Source: Enterocloster asparagiformis (GTDB lineage Bacteria > Bacillota > Clostridia > Lachnospirales > Lachnospiraceae). Taken from it: DNA of 64,000 nucleotides. Position 1 is the first letter of the stretch, and each line of letters starts with the position of its first letter. A model generated the notes under the pieces. It saw only the letters and a list, made by a program, of their open reading frames with translations, had not been told where the DNA came from and ran no database searches. Where the stretch lies: assembly GCA_018380885.1 (NCBI GenBank), contig JAGZSY010000013.1:80697-144696 (forward strand), given 5' to 3'. The position numbers and the translations under genes were made by a program. Of the stretch, positions 17,854 to 27,515 are shown in pieces.

Positions 17854-17906
17854 TGATTTATTTGTTATATCTGGTATGATTCCTGATTATGAGAAGGCCC
17901 CGCGCC

Positions 17907-19163
17907 TCAATCCTGATCGTTGGTCAGATGCGCCTTGTCCAACAGGTAGATCACCAGGCTCATAACCATGCCCACCACGCAGGCCAGCACCATGCCGGTC
18001 AGCTGGATACTGCCGATCTTTAACGCGATCCCGGACAGGCCTGCCACGAAGATCACGCTGGTCAGGGCCTGGTTGCGGTTCTTGCTGTAATCCACCTGGG
18101 CGTCCACCAGGATGCGCAGGCCCGAGGTGCCGATCATGCCGTAGAGCAGGAAGGAGATACCGCCGATCACAGGGCCGGGGATGGTCTGGATCATGGTGGA
18201 GAGCTTGCCGATAAAGGAGCAGGCGATAGACAACACGGCCGCCCCGCCGATCACGCGCACGCTGTACACCCTGGTCACGGCCATAACGCCGATGTTCTCG
18301 CCGTAGGTGGTGGTGGGCACCGAGCCGATCAGACCGGAGATCATGGTGGAGAAGTTATCGCCAAACAGGGAGCGGTGCAGCCCCGGATCCTTTAACAGGT
18401 CGCGGCCCACGATCTTGCTGGTCACCACCTGGTGTCCGATGTGCTCGGAGGTGATCACCAGCAGCACCGGGAGGATCATCATGATCGCATTGAGATTAAA
18501 CTTGGGGGCGGTGAAATTGGGCAGAGCGAACAGCGGAGCCGCCGCCACCTGGCTGAAGTCCACGATCCCGCAGGCCACGGCAGCCACATAACCGGCCACC
18601 ACCGCGATCAGGATGGGGATGACGGAAAAGAATTTGCGGAACAGAATGGAGCCGAACACGGCCGTGCCCAGCGTCACCAGGAACACGATCACGTTCTTGG
18701 GATCGATGACCGGGTCCAGAAGCCCCGCGTTGGAGGCGGCCGAGCCGGAGAGCTCCAGTCCGATCAGCGCCACCACCGGCCCCATGGCCGCAGGCGGCAG
18801 GACCACGTCGATCCAGTCGGTGCCGAACTTATACACAATGTAGGCCAGTATACAGCCGCAGAAGCCCACCGCCACAAAGCCGCCCAGAGCGTATTCGTAG
18901 CCGAAATTGGCGATCACCGCGCCGGCCGGAGCCAGAAATGCAAAGCTGGAGCCCAGGTAGGCGGGAGCCTTGCCCTTTGTGACCAGAATAAAGAGCAGGG
19001 TGCCGATTCCGTTCATAAACAGCACTATGGCCGGGCTGATGTGGAATATGGATGGTACCAGCACGGATGCGCCGAACATGGCGAACATGTGCTGTAAGCT
19101 CAGCGGTACCAGCAGGTTAAACGGTACCTTTTCTTCTACCTGAATGATGCGTCGATTGTCCAT
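17907..19163 (-). CDS. Uracil/xanthine permease (NCS2/NAT family)
   Basis: 418 residues, about 12-14 membrane segments. The opening LLVPLSLQHMFAMFGASVLVP is typical of UraA-type uracil permeases, and the family signature region (SEHIGHQVVT..., then GLIGSVPTTTYGENIG) is intact. It imports a nucleobase with protons, most likely uracil. An AACGGAGGAAG site precedes the ATG. No PyrR or purine riboswitch signature was seen upstream; a CCGCGGT...ACCGCGG hairpin lies at 19192-19219. Confidence 0.88.
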   Translation of the reverse strand: MDNRRIIQVEEKVPFNLLVPLSLQHMFAMFGASVLVPSIFHISPAIVLFMNGIGTLLFILVTKGKAPAYLGSSFAFLAPAGAVIANFGYEYALGGFVAVGFCGCILAYIVYKFGTDWIDVVLPPAAMGPVVALIGLELSGSAASNAGLLDPVIDPKNVIVFLVTLGTAVFGSILFRKFFSVIPILIAVVAGYVAAVACGIVDFSQVAAAPLFALPNFTAPKFNLNAIMMILPVLLVITSEHIGHQVVTSKIVGRDLLKDPGLHRSLFGDNFSTMISGLIGSVPTTTYGENIGVMAVTRVYSVRVIGGAAVLSIACSFIGKLSTMIQTIPGPVIGGISFLLYGMIGTSGLRILVDAQVDYSKNRNQALTSVIFVAGLSGIALKIGSIQLTGMVLACVVGMVMSLVIYLLDKAHLTNDQD

Positions 19164-19191
19164 TTTCTTCCTCCGTTTGTCTCATTCGCCG

Positions 19192-19219
19192 CCGCGGTCA
19201 ACAGAACCGTAAACCGCGG
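19192..19219. other. Inverted repeat between helicase and permease genes
   Basis: CCGCGGT / ACCGCGG perfect 7-bp arms with a 14-nt loop, 29 bases before the permease start and 48 bases after the helicase stop. It lacks a clean T-run on the minus strand. It may terminate the helicase transcript or structure the permease leader. Confidence 0.4.
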
Positions 19220-19266
19220 CTTTCCTCTTTCATACGTTTACAATGGCAGCGGTGCGGCATACCGGG

Positions 19267-21387
19267 TCACTGGCCCGCTGTTTTCTCCGCCGCTGTCCTT
19301 CCCCCGTGTTCCCGCTTCTGCCCGTGGCCGTTGCCCCGCCGGGAATGGCCGCCGCGGGAATCCGTCCTTGCGTTTCCCCCTCCGGACCGGCCGCCGCCGC
19401 GTCCCCTGTTGTGGTTTGATCTGCCCCGCTCGAAGCAGCGCTCGCAGATCGAGAAGGGGTAATCCCAGGACAGCTCCTTGCCGCAGAAGGAGCATTTGCG
19501 GGAATAGCTGGCGCACTCGGTCTTTAAAATCCTGCTGATCTCCTCCTCCGTCTCATGGCGCTCCCTGGTCAGGTTCTCGGCCTGGATGGGGAGCCCCACC
19601 TTTCTGGAGAACTGGAAGTAAAGGTCCAGCATCTTGTAGTAGCTCTCCAGGTCGTAGAGATCGTTCCCGGGGCTGTACGGAAATTCCAGCTCCTCCACCT
19701 CCCGGTAATCCCGGCAGTAGTCCCGCCACAGGTCCATGACCAGCTTGTTGTCGATATCGATGGCGCAGGTGATAAGCTTGTAGATTTCCGGTTTGGGAAA
19801 TTCTTCCATATCGTCGTAGTGCACGTCCACAAAGTTCTGGTAGAGGGCCAGCAGCTCGTCCACCTCCATCTTGACATAGATGGAGGGCGTGTCCATGCCC
19901 GCCCAGATTTTCACCAGCGTGTCGATCTGCGCCGGCAGACTCAAAAGCTGCTCCGGGAAGCCAACATACGCCTTCATAATGGGCATCGGCAGACGGGCGA
20001 GCCCGTCGGCGATCACGTCCAGATCGTCGATGGCCGCCACAAAGCCCTCGTCGTAAAGGCCGTAGCGCCCGGCCCGGCCGGCGATCTGTTTGATCTCCTC
20101 CGGGTTTAAGGTGCGCTTGTTCACGCCGTCGAACTTGCGCGTCTCAACAAAGACGATGCGCCGGATAGGCAGATTCAGGCCCATACCGATGGCGTCGGTG
20201 CTCACCACCACGTCCGTCTCCTTGGCCAGGAAGCGGCGCACCTGCTCCCGCCTTGTGGCGGGGGGCAGATTCCCATAGATCACGCTGCAGCGCACGCCCT
20301 GGTTCTCCAGGTGGGCCGCCAGCGCCAGCACGGACTTCTTGGAGAACACGATCAGGGCGTCGCCCTTTTTCAGATCGCGGCCCAGCACGTAGGGCTCCTC
20401 CTGAAGGGTCAGACGGGTGTTCCGCTTATGGCGGACGATCTTGAACTGATCCCCGCACCGGCGGATCATCTGCACCACAATGTCCTCCGCCTCCGGCGCC
20501 ATACAGAGGTGAATCTCCTCGGCCCTAAGCCCCAGAATAGCCCTGGTCCAGTTGTGTCCCCGGTACGGGTCGGCAATCATCTGGCACTCGTCCACCACCA
20601 CGATATCGAAATACTCGTGATCGTTTAACATCTCCACCGTGCAGGCCTGACAGAGGGCGCCGGGAATCTCCAGCGTCTCCTCGCCGGTAATCATGGAGCA
20701 GGCCAGCCCCTCCGTGTTCAGCCGGTCGTACACCTCCAGGGCCAGCAGGCGCAGGGGCCCGAAATAAGCCCCGTGAGCGCACTGCTTTAAGCGCTCCAGG
20801 GCATCGTGTGTCTTGCCGCTGTTGGTGGGACCGATGTGGAGAATGAATTTCCGCTTCATCTCCCGCGCTCCGGGGTATTCCAGCTCCGGCTTCTGCTGGA
20901 TGGCCTCGCGGATGCCCCGCTGGATCGTCTTTGGCACGTAGAACAGCTCGTAGGCACGCTCCAGGGAGTTAGACAGCAGATAGCGGCGGATGCCCTGCAT
21001 TTTCAGCACATTTTCCAGCGCCTCCATAGACAGCCCCGGCGTAAATTCCAGGTCCCTCCTGGCCAGAAGCTCGCAGAACTCCAGCATCTTCCCATACTGC
21101 TCCTCCCACTCCTCCCGCTGGGGACCGGGCTTCACCGTGTTCTCACGGCGCATGAGGTAGGAGCAGGATTTAGCCATCATGGCATGTATGTCGTTCAGCT
21201 CGTTGGCCTTCTCCACCGCGTCCAGGCACGCCTGGTTTAAGCGGCTCACCCGCCGCTTCATATCCGCCGCGGTCATGGCGCGGTAGCGCTTGTTCACATT
21301 GCCGAAAAACAGCTCTTTGTAATACTCGCCCAGATAAGCGGCGCACTCCGTGTGCGTTTCCGCACGTTTTCTCTCATCCATATGCAT
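19267..21387 (-). CDS. SUV3-like DExH-box RNA helicase with zinc finger and RG-rich tail
   Basis: About 706 residues. An N-terminal ~180-residue helical region precedes two RecA domains: Walker A GPTNSGKT at 186-193, DECQ (motif II) at 266-269, STDAIGMGLN and QIAGRAGRYG (motifs V and VI) in the second. The layout resembles mitochondrial SUV3, which unwinds RNA for degradation. A Cys4 finger (CSFC...CERC) and a ~50-residue Arg/Gly-rich basic tail follow, likely for RNA binding. I chose ATG 21387, overlapping the TGA of the upstream gene (TGATG); a GTG three bases earlier is the alternative. Role in RNA turnover or ribosome maturation is inferred. Confidence 0.85.
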   Translation of the reverse strand: MHMDERKRAETHTECAAYLGEYYKELFFGNVNKRYRAMTAADMKRRVSRLNQACLDAVEKANELNDIHAMMAKSCSYLMRRENTVKPGPQREEWEEQYGKMLEFCELLARRDLEFTPGLSMEALENVLKMQGIRRYLLSNSLERAYELFYVPKTIQRGIREAIQQKPELEYPGAREMKRKFILHIGPTNSGKTHDALERLKQCAHGAYFGPLRLLALEVYDRLNTEGLACSMITGEETLEIPGALCQACTVEMLNDHEYFDIVVVDECQMIADPYRGHNWTRAILGLRAEEIHLCMAPEAEDIVVQMIRRCGDQFKIVRHKRNTRLTLQEEPYVLGRDLKKGDALIVFSKKSVLALAAHLENQGVRCSVIYGNLPPATRREQVRRFLAKETDVVVSTDAIGMGLNLPIRRIVFVETRKFDGVNKRTLNPEEIKQIAGRAGRYGLYDEGFVAAIDDLDVIADGLARLPMPIMKAYVGFPEQLLSLPAQIDTLVKIWAGMDTPSIYVKMEVDELLALYQNFVDVHYDDMEEFPKPEIYKLITCAIDIDNKLVMDLWRDYCRDYREVEELEFPYSPGNDLYDLESYYKMLDLYFQFSRKVGLPIQAENLTRERHETEEEISRILKTECASYSRKCSFCGKELSWDYPFSICERCFERGRSNHNRGRGGGRSGGGNARTDSRGGHSRRGNGHGQKREHGGRTAAEKTAGQ

Positions 21388-21782
21388 CACACCATCGTCG
21401 TGTCCACGAAATGCTCAAAGCCGGTGATGCCGAACTCCGCGCTGATGGCGTTGATGCCGTCCACAATCTCTTCCCTGGAATAATTGTTGGTGTACAGGAA
21501 ATCGTCGTCGAATTCGTTCAGATACATATAGAAGGCCAAAGCCATTTCCAGATATTTCTTGTCGGCGGAATCCACCTCGTCGAATAAAAGGTTCTCCGCC
21601 TCATTGATGCTGCCCTCCTCCGCCAAGGCGGTCAGGCGGCGGAACCGGCGGTCCATCTCGGTGTCGTCCGCCTCATTGGTGGGAAGATCGTAGTCCACAT
21701 TGTCTTTTCCCAGAAACAGACGCGCGATGGCTTTCACCAGATCGCTGATCGTCCGCATCACGTAATCATCCTGAAACCCCAT
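21387..21782 (-). CDS. DUF6483-family protein
   Basis: 131 residues, acidic and helical, without signal peptide or membrane segment. It begins MGFQDDYVMR and contains a TPR-like helical stretch (LAEEGSINEAENLLFD...). It resembles the uncharacterised DUF6483 family of Clostridia. It overlaps the helicase start by one base, so the two are co-translated and may work together in RNA metabolism, but no function is established. Confidence 0.75.
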   Translation of the reverse strand: MGFQDDYVMRTISDLVKAIARLFLGKDNVDYDLPTNEADDTEMDRRFRRLTALAEEGSINEAENLLFDEVDSADKKYLEMALAFYMYLNEFDDDFLYTNNYSREEIVDGINAISAEFGITGFEHFVDTTMV

Positions 21783-21980
21783 GAATGTTATCTCCTTTGT
21801 TCTCTGTTATTATGTGCCGAAAAACCGCATTAAAGTAAGTATAATCGATAACACTGCGCCGGTCAATATCTTACTTGGGGCCGGGCCGCGAATCGGATCG
21901 GGGCCGGACGGGGATTGCGGCGTCCGTTTTCTTTTCCCGCTCCGGTTCCGCGGGGTTTCCGGTCCGACGGAAACCGCCGC

Positions 21981-23963
21981 TCACCCCTTGAGGCAATGCA
22001 TGTAGGACTCGGCCTCATCCCAGTTTACCGTGAATCCGGCCCCGTGGGAGCAGAATACCGAGGACGAGGTGTGCTCCGTGTCCGCCCCCTTGTCGTAGCC
22101 GATCCGGCGGATCACCTCCTCGGAGTTATGGCAGGGGTAAAAGCCAGCGCTCACCGCAGACATGGAGGCGCTTCCCCGGGTGGCGGATGCCAGCTCCACG
22201 CCGTAATCCATGAAGGCGGCCACCGGCCCGCGCCCGCGGACCACCGCCGTATCCCCCAACTGCCGGGGCGGCTCGCTCTCCCCGCAGCGCTTCCTGATGT
22301 CCGAGAGAATCCGCCCCAGATACTCCGCCGGGGCGCAAATCTCAAACTGGTACCAGGGTTCCAGCAGCAGATTTTCCGCCTTCTCCAGTCCCTGACGGAT
22401 CGCCCGGTAGGTTGCCTCCCTGAAATCTCCGCCCTCCGTGTGCTTCAGGTGGGACCTGCCGTTGGTCAGGACTACCCGGACGTCGGTCAGAGGGGAACCG
22501 GTGAGAATCCCCTTGTGCTCCCGCTCGAACACGTGGGTGCGTACCAGATTCTGGTAATTTGCGGACAGCACATCCACGTGGCAGCGGCTCTCAAAGGAAA
22601 TCCCGCTGCCCCTGGGCGCCGGCTCCAGCAGCAGATTTACCTCCGCGTAATGGCGGAGGGGCTCATAATGCCCGTAACCCGCCACCGGCGCGGCGATGGT
22701 CTCCCGGTAGAGCACCTGCGGGGGCATGAACTCCACTTCCACGGCGAACCTGTCCCTGATCAGACGCCGGAGCACCTCCAGCTGAATCACCCCCATGACG
22801 CGCACGCAAATCTGCTCCTGCCCATCCGGCAGCCTGCGGCTGTTCACCGCAATCTGCGGGTCCTCGTCCTCCAGGATTCTCAAAATCTCCAGCAGCCGGT
22901 GGTTGTCCGTCCCCGGCCCGGCCAGCACCCGCGCCTCCAGGGCCGGCACCATCTGGAAATCCACCCGCTCCCGCGCCTGCGCTGCGCCCTCCAGGCTGAT
23001 CCGCTCTCCGCAGACCGGGGTTGAAAGCCCTGTCACAGCCGCCAAATCTCCGGCGCAAGCCCGCTCCATCGCCCCGTATTTTGCGCCGAAGCAGCAAAAG
23101 ATCTGGTTGACCTTCTCGCGCACCGGCTGGCCGTCATTTCCCATAAACTGGAATTCATCCCGGATATTCAGCGTTCCCCGCTCCACCTTGACAAAGGTAA
23201 TCCTCTGTCCTTTGTTATCCCGGCGCACCTTGTAGACCAGCCCGGAAAACGCGGCCTCCGGCTCATAAGCCGTGGCGGTCAGGCGGTCGAACACCTGCCA
23301 AAACCCATCGATTCCCCAGTCCTTTAAGGCGGAGCCGGCCATCACCGCAAACGCCCGGCGCTGCCGGATCAGATTTTGCAGCGCCCTCACGCCCTGGTCT
23401 GAGGTTAACCTTCCCTCCAGATATGCGTCCAGCGCCTCCTCGTCCCGCTCCGCCACAAACTCGGCCAGCTCCCCGTCCATGTCAAGCTCTCCCGGCTCGC
23501 GGATCAGCACGGCGTCCTCCGTCAGGCGGCTGCGGATCATCTCCAGGGTGCGGCCGCAGTCCGCGCCCTCCAGGTCCATTTTATTGATGAAAAAGAACAC
23601 CGGCACCTCATAGCGCTCCAGCAGCTTAAACAGGGTGACCGCATGGGCCGGCACCCCGCCCGTGCCGTCCAGCAGCAAAACCCCGTAGTCCAGAGCCATC
23701 ACCGCCCGCTCCGTCTCAGCGCTGAAATCCACGTGCCCAGGAGTGTCCAGCAGATAGTAGGTGTTGTGGTTATATTCAAAAAAGCCCTGGTCCGCGAATA
23801 TGGTGATTCCCCGCTCCCGCTCGATGGGATTGGCGTCCATCACCGTGTCGCGGCTGTCCACCCGACCGGGCGCGCTGATCGCCCCGGCGTGGTATAAAAG
23901 CTGCTCGGAAAATGTGGTTTTGCCCCCGTCCACATGGGCCAGTATGCCGATTGTTTTCTTCAT
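21981..23963 (-). CDS. TetM/TetO-like ribosomal-protection-family GTPase
   Basis: 660 residues, elongation-factor-G-like. G1 AHVDGGKT at 9-16 (TetM has AHVDAGKT), switch I with RERGITI, G3 DTPGH at 73-77, G4 NKMD at 127-130; domains II-V follow, with the C-terminal half similar to ribosomal protection proteins (~640 residues) rather than to EF-G (~690). Classic members release tetracycline from the ribosome. This one is a chromosomal relative in a housekeeping neighbourhood, so resistance is not shown; it may be a stress translation factor or an antibiotic-resistance ancestor. Confidence 0.8.
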   Translation of the reverse strand: MKKTIGILAHVDGGKTTFSEQLLYHAGAISAPGRVDSRDTVMDANPIERERGITIFADQGFFEYNHNTYYLLDTPGHVDFSAETERAVMALDYGVLLLDGTGGVPAHAVTLFKLLERYEVPVFFFINKMDLEGADCGRTLEMIRSRLTEDAVLIREPGELDMDGELAEFVAERDEEALDAYLEGRLTSDQGVRALQNLIRQRRAFAVMAGSALKDWGIDGFWQVFDRLTATAYEPEAAFSGLVYKVRRDNKGQRITFVKVERGTLNIRDEFQFMGNDGQPVREKVNQIFCCFGAKYGAMERACAGDLAAVTGLSTPVCGERISLEGAAQARERVDFQMVPALEARVLAGPGTDNHRLLEILRILEDEDPQIAVNSRRLPDGQEQICVRVMGVIQLEVLRRLIRDRFAVEVEFMPPQVLYRETIAAPVAGYGHYEPLRHYAEVNLLLEPAPRGSGISFESRCHVDVLSANYQNLVRTHVFEREHKGILTGSPLTDVRVVLTNGRSHLKHTEGGDFREATYRAIRQGLEKAENLLLEPWYQFEICAPAEYLGRILSDIRKRCGESEPPRQLGDTAVVRGRGPVAAFMDYGVELASATRGSASMSAVSAGFYPCHNSEEVIRRIGYDKGADTEHTSSSVFCSHGAGFTVNWDEAESYMHCLKG

Positions 23964-24050
23964 AATCCCGTTCCGCCTTCCATTGTGTTGTCGCTACCTA
24001 TTTTACCACAGCACTCCCCGGGTGTCATCCCAATCCGCCGGGTAAAATAC

Positions 24051-24093
24051 TGCGGCCGCCTTATGCCCAGGCACTTTCCCCGCCGCGGCCGCA
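24051..24093. other. GC-rich inverted repeat between divergent genes
   Basis: TGCGGCCGC / GCGGCCGCA perfect 9-bp arms, 25-nt loop, between the TetM-like gene and feoB. It could act as an operator or cruciform; no T-run on either side supports a terminator. Confidence 0.4.
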
Positions 24094-24212
24094 TATTTAG
24101 ATTATAAGGTTCTTCCGCCGGAGCGGCCCTGCGCTGTTCCCGGCGGTTTCATTGTCCGCCGAAAATTCACAGCCGCCCTTCCCGGCGGCGGGCGGGCAAA
24201 CTGGAGGTTGTT

Positions 24213-26081
24213 ATGAAAGACGGACGCACTCTGATCGCGCTCACCGGCTGCCCCAACACGGGCAAAACCACCATCTTTAACGGGCTGACCGGCCGGAATA
24301 CGCCCACCGGAAATTGGGCGGGCACCACTGTGGAGCCGGCGGTCGGCACTTATATGTACAGCGGCTGCACCTATCTCATGGCCGATATTCCCGGCTCGGA
24401 CAGCCTGTCCGCGGGCGGGCAGTGGGAGACGCTGCCCCGGGATTTTCTGCGCTCCGGCCTGGCCGACGCCGTGCTGGTGGTGTGCAGCGCCTCAGCCCTG
24501 GAGCGGGGCCTGTCCTACCTGGACCGCCTTCTGCGCCTGGAGCGGGTGCGGCAGACGGGCCTTCCGGTGGTGCTCTGCCTGAATCTCTGGGACGAGGCCA
24601 AAAAGCGCAGCATATCGATTGATCTGGATCTCTTATCCGATGTGCTCCAAATCCCCGTGGTCCCCTGCTGCGCCCGCTGCCGTGAGGATCTGGACGATGT
24701 GAAAACAGCGCTCCACTACGCCTGCACGCCGGCGCAGCGAAGCCGCTTCCGCTATGAATGCCTGGATTTCTCGCCCAAGCGTCTGGCGGACGCCTGCTGC
24801 GGACGCCGCCCCAGCGCACCACGGGTCTCTCTTCCCTTTGACCGGGTGGTTACTGATCCGCTGTACGGCAAGCTGTTTCTATTTTTCCTGATGACCGCCC
24901 TGTTCTGGGCCGCCATGGCCTGCTCCGCCCCGGTATCCGGCCTGCTGCGGCGCGGCCTGGAGGGCCTTGGCGCACCCTTTAACGCGTTTCTCTCCTGGTC
25001 ACACACCCCGCCGTGGCTGGTCTCCTGCCTGGTCCGAGCCATCGGCCTTCCCCTGGCCTGGACCCTGCCGCTCATGCTGCCTCCCATGGCAATTTTTTTC
25101 CCCCTGCTGGCCCTGGCCGGCGAATCCGGCCTGCTGCCCCGGGCCGCCTTCGCCATGGACCGCTGTCTGGAGCGCTGCCGGGCCTGCGGCAGGCAGTGCA
25201 TGTCCATGGCGGTGGGAATGGGCTGCAGCGCCGCCGGGGTGCTGAACTGCCGGCCAATCGCCTCCCCCGGACAGCGCCTGACCGCGGTTGTGACCGCCTC
25301 CTTCATCCCGTGCAGCGGAAAGTTTCCCCTGCTGGCCGCCCTTGCGCTCCTGTTTTTCACCGGTTTTCCGGCCTGGGGCCTGCCTGACGGCCTGTTTCGG
25401 GCGCTGCTCCTGTCCGGCGCCTTCACCGCCGCCCTGGGCGCTAATCTCGCTCTGTCCCGGCTCCTCTCCAACGCCCTTGCGGGCGGCAGGCCCCCGGCCT
25501 TTATTCTGGAGCTGCCTGAATTCAGGCGGCCCCGCTTCGGCAGGGTCATCCGCGATTCCCTGTTCAGCCGCGTGGTGCTGGTAATGGGGCGCATGGCCGC
25601 GGTGGTCCTGCCCGCCGGGATGCTCATCTGGATCTCGGCCCGCATCTTCTGCCCCGGCCCCTCCGGCGGCTGGTTCACCCTGGCGCCCTCGGCTCCCAGC
25701 CTGTTAGATGCCTTCATCCGTCTCTTTGACCCCATGGGCAGACTCATGGGGCTGGACGGCGTCATCCTGGCCGCGTTCCTGATCGGCCTGCCGGCCAACG
25801 AGGCAGTGTTTCCCCTGATCCTGATGATCTACCTTCAGTCAGGCCCCTCGGTTCCGGCCGGCTCCCTGGGACAGTTCCTGGCCCTTCACGGCTGGACCTG
25901 GCGCACGGCCCTCTGTCTCATGGCTCTCTGCGTATTCCACTGGCCCTGCCTGACCACCTGCCGCATCATCCGCCGCGAGACCGGCTCTCTCCTGTGGACG
26001 GCCGCCGCCGTCCTGCTGCCCGCCCTGGCGGGCCTTCTGGTCTGCGCCTGCCTCAACCTTGTGCTGACCATGACGCCGTAA
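24213..26081 (+). CDS. feoB: Ferrous iron transporter FeoB-like GTPase/permease
   Basis: 622 residues, shorter than typical FeoB (~700-770). The N-terminal GTPase has G1 GCPNTGKT (12-19), the GNWAGTTVE switch region, G3 DIPG (58-61) and G4 NLWD. The membrane part carries two Gate domains; the conserved GCSAAGV...CRPI...TASFIPCSGKFPLL motif is visible. It imports Fe(II) through the membrane. The GNWAGTTVE variation (GNWPGVTVE in most FeoB) and the short spacer suggest a divergent clostridial subgroup. feoA is not adjacent (see 13432). An ATP-independent metal other than iron is possible. Confidence 0.85.
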   Translation: MKDGRTLIALTGCPNTGKTTIFNGLTGRNTPTGNWAGTTVEPAVGTYMYSGCTYLMADIPGSDSLSAGGQWETLPRDFLRSGLADAVLVVCSASALERGLSYLDRLLRLERVRQTGLPVVLCLNLWDEAKKRSISIDLDLLSDVLQIPVVPCCARCREDLDDVKTALHYACTPAQRSRFRYECLDFSPKRLADACCGRRPSAPRVSLPFDRVVTDPLYGKLFLFFLMTALFWAAMACSAPVSGLLRRGLEGLGAPFNAFLSWSHTPPWLVSCLVRAIGLPLAWTLPLMLPPMAIFFPLLALAGESGLLPRAAFAMDRCLERCRACGRQCMSMAVGMGCSAAGVLNCRPIASPGQRLTAVVTASFIPCSGKFPLLAALALLFFTGFPAWGLPDGLFRALLLSGAFTAALGANLALSRLLSNALAGGRPPAFILELPEFRRPRFGRVIRDSLFSRVVLVMGRMAAVVLPAGMLIWISARIFCPGPSGGWFTLAPSAPSLLDAFIRLFDPMGRLMGLDGVILAAFLIGLPANEAVFPLILMIYLQSGPSVPAGSLGQFLALHGWTWRTALCLMALCVFHWPCLTTCRIIRRETGSLLWTAAAVLLPALAGLLVCACLNLVLTMTP

Positions 26082-26120
26082 AATCTGCCAACAATTACCT
26101 GTGATTTGCGCCCGATTTTC

Positions 26121-26149
26121 TTGACTGTTCTGCCATAATTTTCTATAAT
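26121..26149 (+). promoter_or_regulatory. Sigma-A promoter of the DUF3810 gene
   Basis: TTGACT (26121-26126), 17-bp spacer, TATAAT (26144-26149). The transcript would have a ~105-nt leader before the ATG at 26260. Confidence 0.85.
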
Positions 26150-26259
26150 AAAGGGGGATAATCCCACTTTTTTACAGATAATTTCCGGGTTGTCCTCATG
26201 TTTTACATTCTTTTCTCATAAGATATTGATAACTCAAACTGCAAAAGAAGGCGTATACC

Positions 26260-27393
26260 ATGCACAGATCACACTCCGCAAACACCACAGACCACCGCAG
26301 GCTTCCCCATCCGTCCCCCTGGGCCCTTGGGGGATTCCTGCTGCTCTCAGCCGCCCTGCTCCAGCTGGCCGCCCGGAAGCTCACGGGCTTCGGCCAATGG
26401 TATGCGGTCACCGTCTACCCTGCCATCGTGGGCACCCTGGGGCGACTGACCGGCCTTTTCCCCTTCTCCGTGGTGGAAATCGGTCTCTACGCCCTGATCC
26501 TGTTCTGCCTGTTCTTCCTGGTCAAGAACCTTCGCCGGCCGAAAAAGCTTCTCTCAGGCGCCTTTCTGCTGGTCTCCATCCTGGCCCTTGTATTCACCCT
26601 CAACTGTGGAATCAACTACTACCGCCAGCCCTTTTCAGCGGGCAGCGGACTCACGCTGCGCAAGTCCTCCACGGATGAGCTCTACGCCCTGTGCAGCTAC
26701 CTGGTGGATCAGGTGGGAGCGGCCAAAGCCGACCTGGACGCCCAGGCCCCCTACGCCGGCCAGACAGAGGACACTCCCCCGCCCGCCTTCCGCGACATCC
26801 GCCGTTACAGCTCTGCGGGGCGCTCGGCAATGGAAAGGCTGGGAGAACTCTTCCCCGACCTGGACGGCTTTTACCCCCAGCCCAAGGCCCTGATCGTGTC
26901 CCGCATCCTCTCGGTCCAGCAGCTCTGCGGCATCTACTCCCCCTTCACCGTGGAGGCAAACTACAACCGGGAGATGCCCCGCTACAACATCCCACACACC
27001 ATCTGCCACGAGCTGAGCCACCTGAAAGGCTTCATGCGGGAGGACGAGGCCAACTTCATCGGCTACATGGCCTGTATCGGCTCCGACGACCCTGAATTCC
27101 GCTACAGCGGCTACCTCACAGGCTGGGTTTACGCCGGCAACGCCCTGGCTAAGGCCGATATGGACGCCTACATAACCCTGCACCAGAAGCTTCCCCCGGA
27201 AGCCGTAGTCGATCTGGCCTACAACAATTCCTACTGGAACCATTTCGACGGCCGCGTGGCCGAAGCCTCCACCCGCATGAACGACACCTACCTGAAGCTT
27301 CAAAACCAGACCGACGGGGTCAAAAGCTACGGCCGCATGGTCGATCTGATGCTGGCCTACTACCGGGAATCCCTGGGCGGGGTATCGCAGTAA
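26260..27393 (+). CDS. DUF3810 membrane-anchored zincin-like protein
   Basis: 377 residues. Three hydrophobic segments near the N-terminus (about 25-45, 60-90, 105-125) anchor an extracytoplasmic domain with HELSH at 250-254, an HExxH zinc-protease signature followed by EDEANF (a plausible third ligand, Glu). The family is DUF3810. It is probably a membrane metalloprotease, but no substrate is known. It is monocistronic with its own promoter and a terminator at 27483. Confidence 0.8.
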   Translation: MHRSHSANTTDHRRLPHPSPWALGGFLLLSAALLQLAARKLTGFGQWYAVTVYPAIVGTLGRLTGLFPFSVVEIGLYALILFCLFFLVKNLRRPKKLLSGAFLLVSILALVFTLNCGINYYRQPFSAGSGLTLRKSSTDELYALCSYLVDQVGAAKADLDAQAPYAGQTEDTPPPAFRDIRRYSSAGRSAMERLGELFPDLDGFYPQPKALIVSRILSVQQLCGIYSPFTVEANYNREMPRYNIPHTICHELSHLKGFMREDEANFIGYMACIGSDDPEFRYSGYLTGWVYAGNALAKADMDAYITLHQKLPPEAVVDLAYNNSYWNHFDGRVAEASTRMNDTYLKLQNQTDGVKSYGRMVDLMLAYYRESLGGVSQ

Positions 27394-27482
27394 AACAAAC
27401 GCCGCGTCTTCCTCCCGCCGCGGGCGGTGGAAGGAGGGCGGGCGGCGGAAGGCCCGCTGCAGGCTATGCCGGGCAAAAAATG

Positions 27483-27515
27483 AGCGCCGTCCCCAGGGGA
27501 CGACGCTTCCTTTTT
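27483..27515 (+). terminator. Terminator of the DUF3810 gene
   Basis: AGCG-CGTCCCC / GGGGACG-CGCT hairpin with a tiny loop and single bulges, followed by TTCCTTTTTAT. It also overlaps the end of the convergent peptidase gene. Confidence 0.7.
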
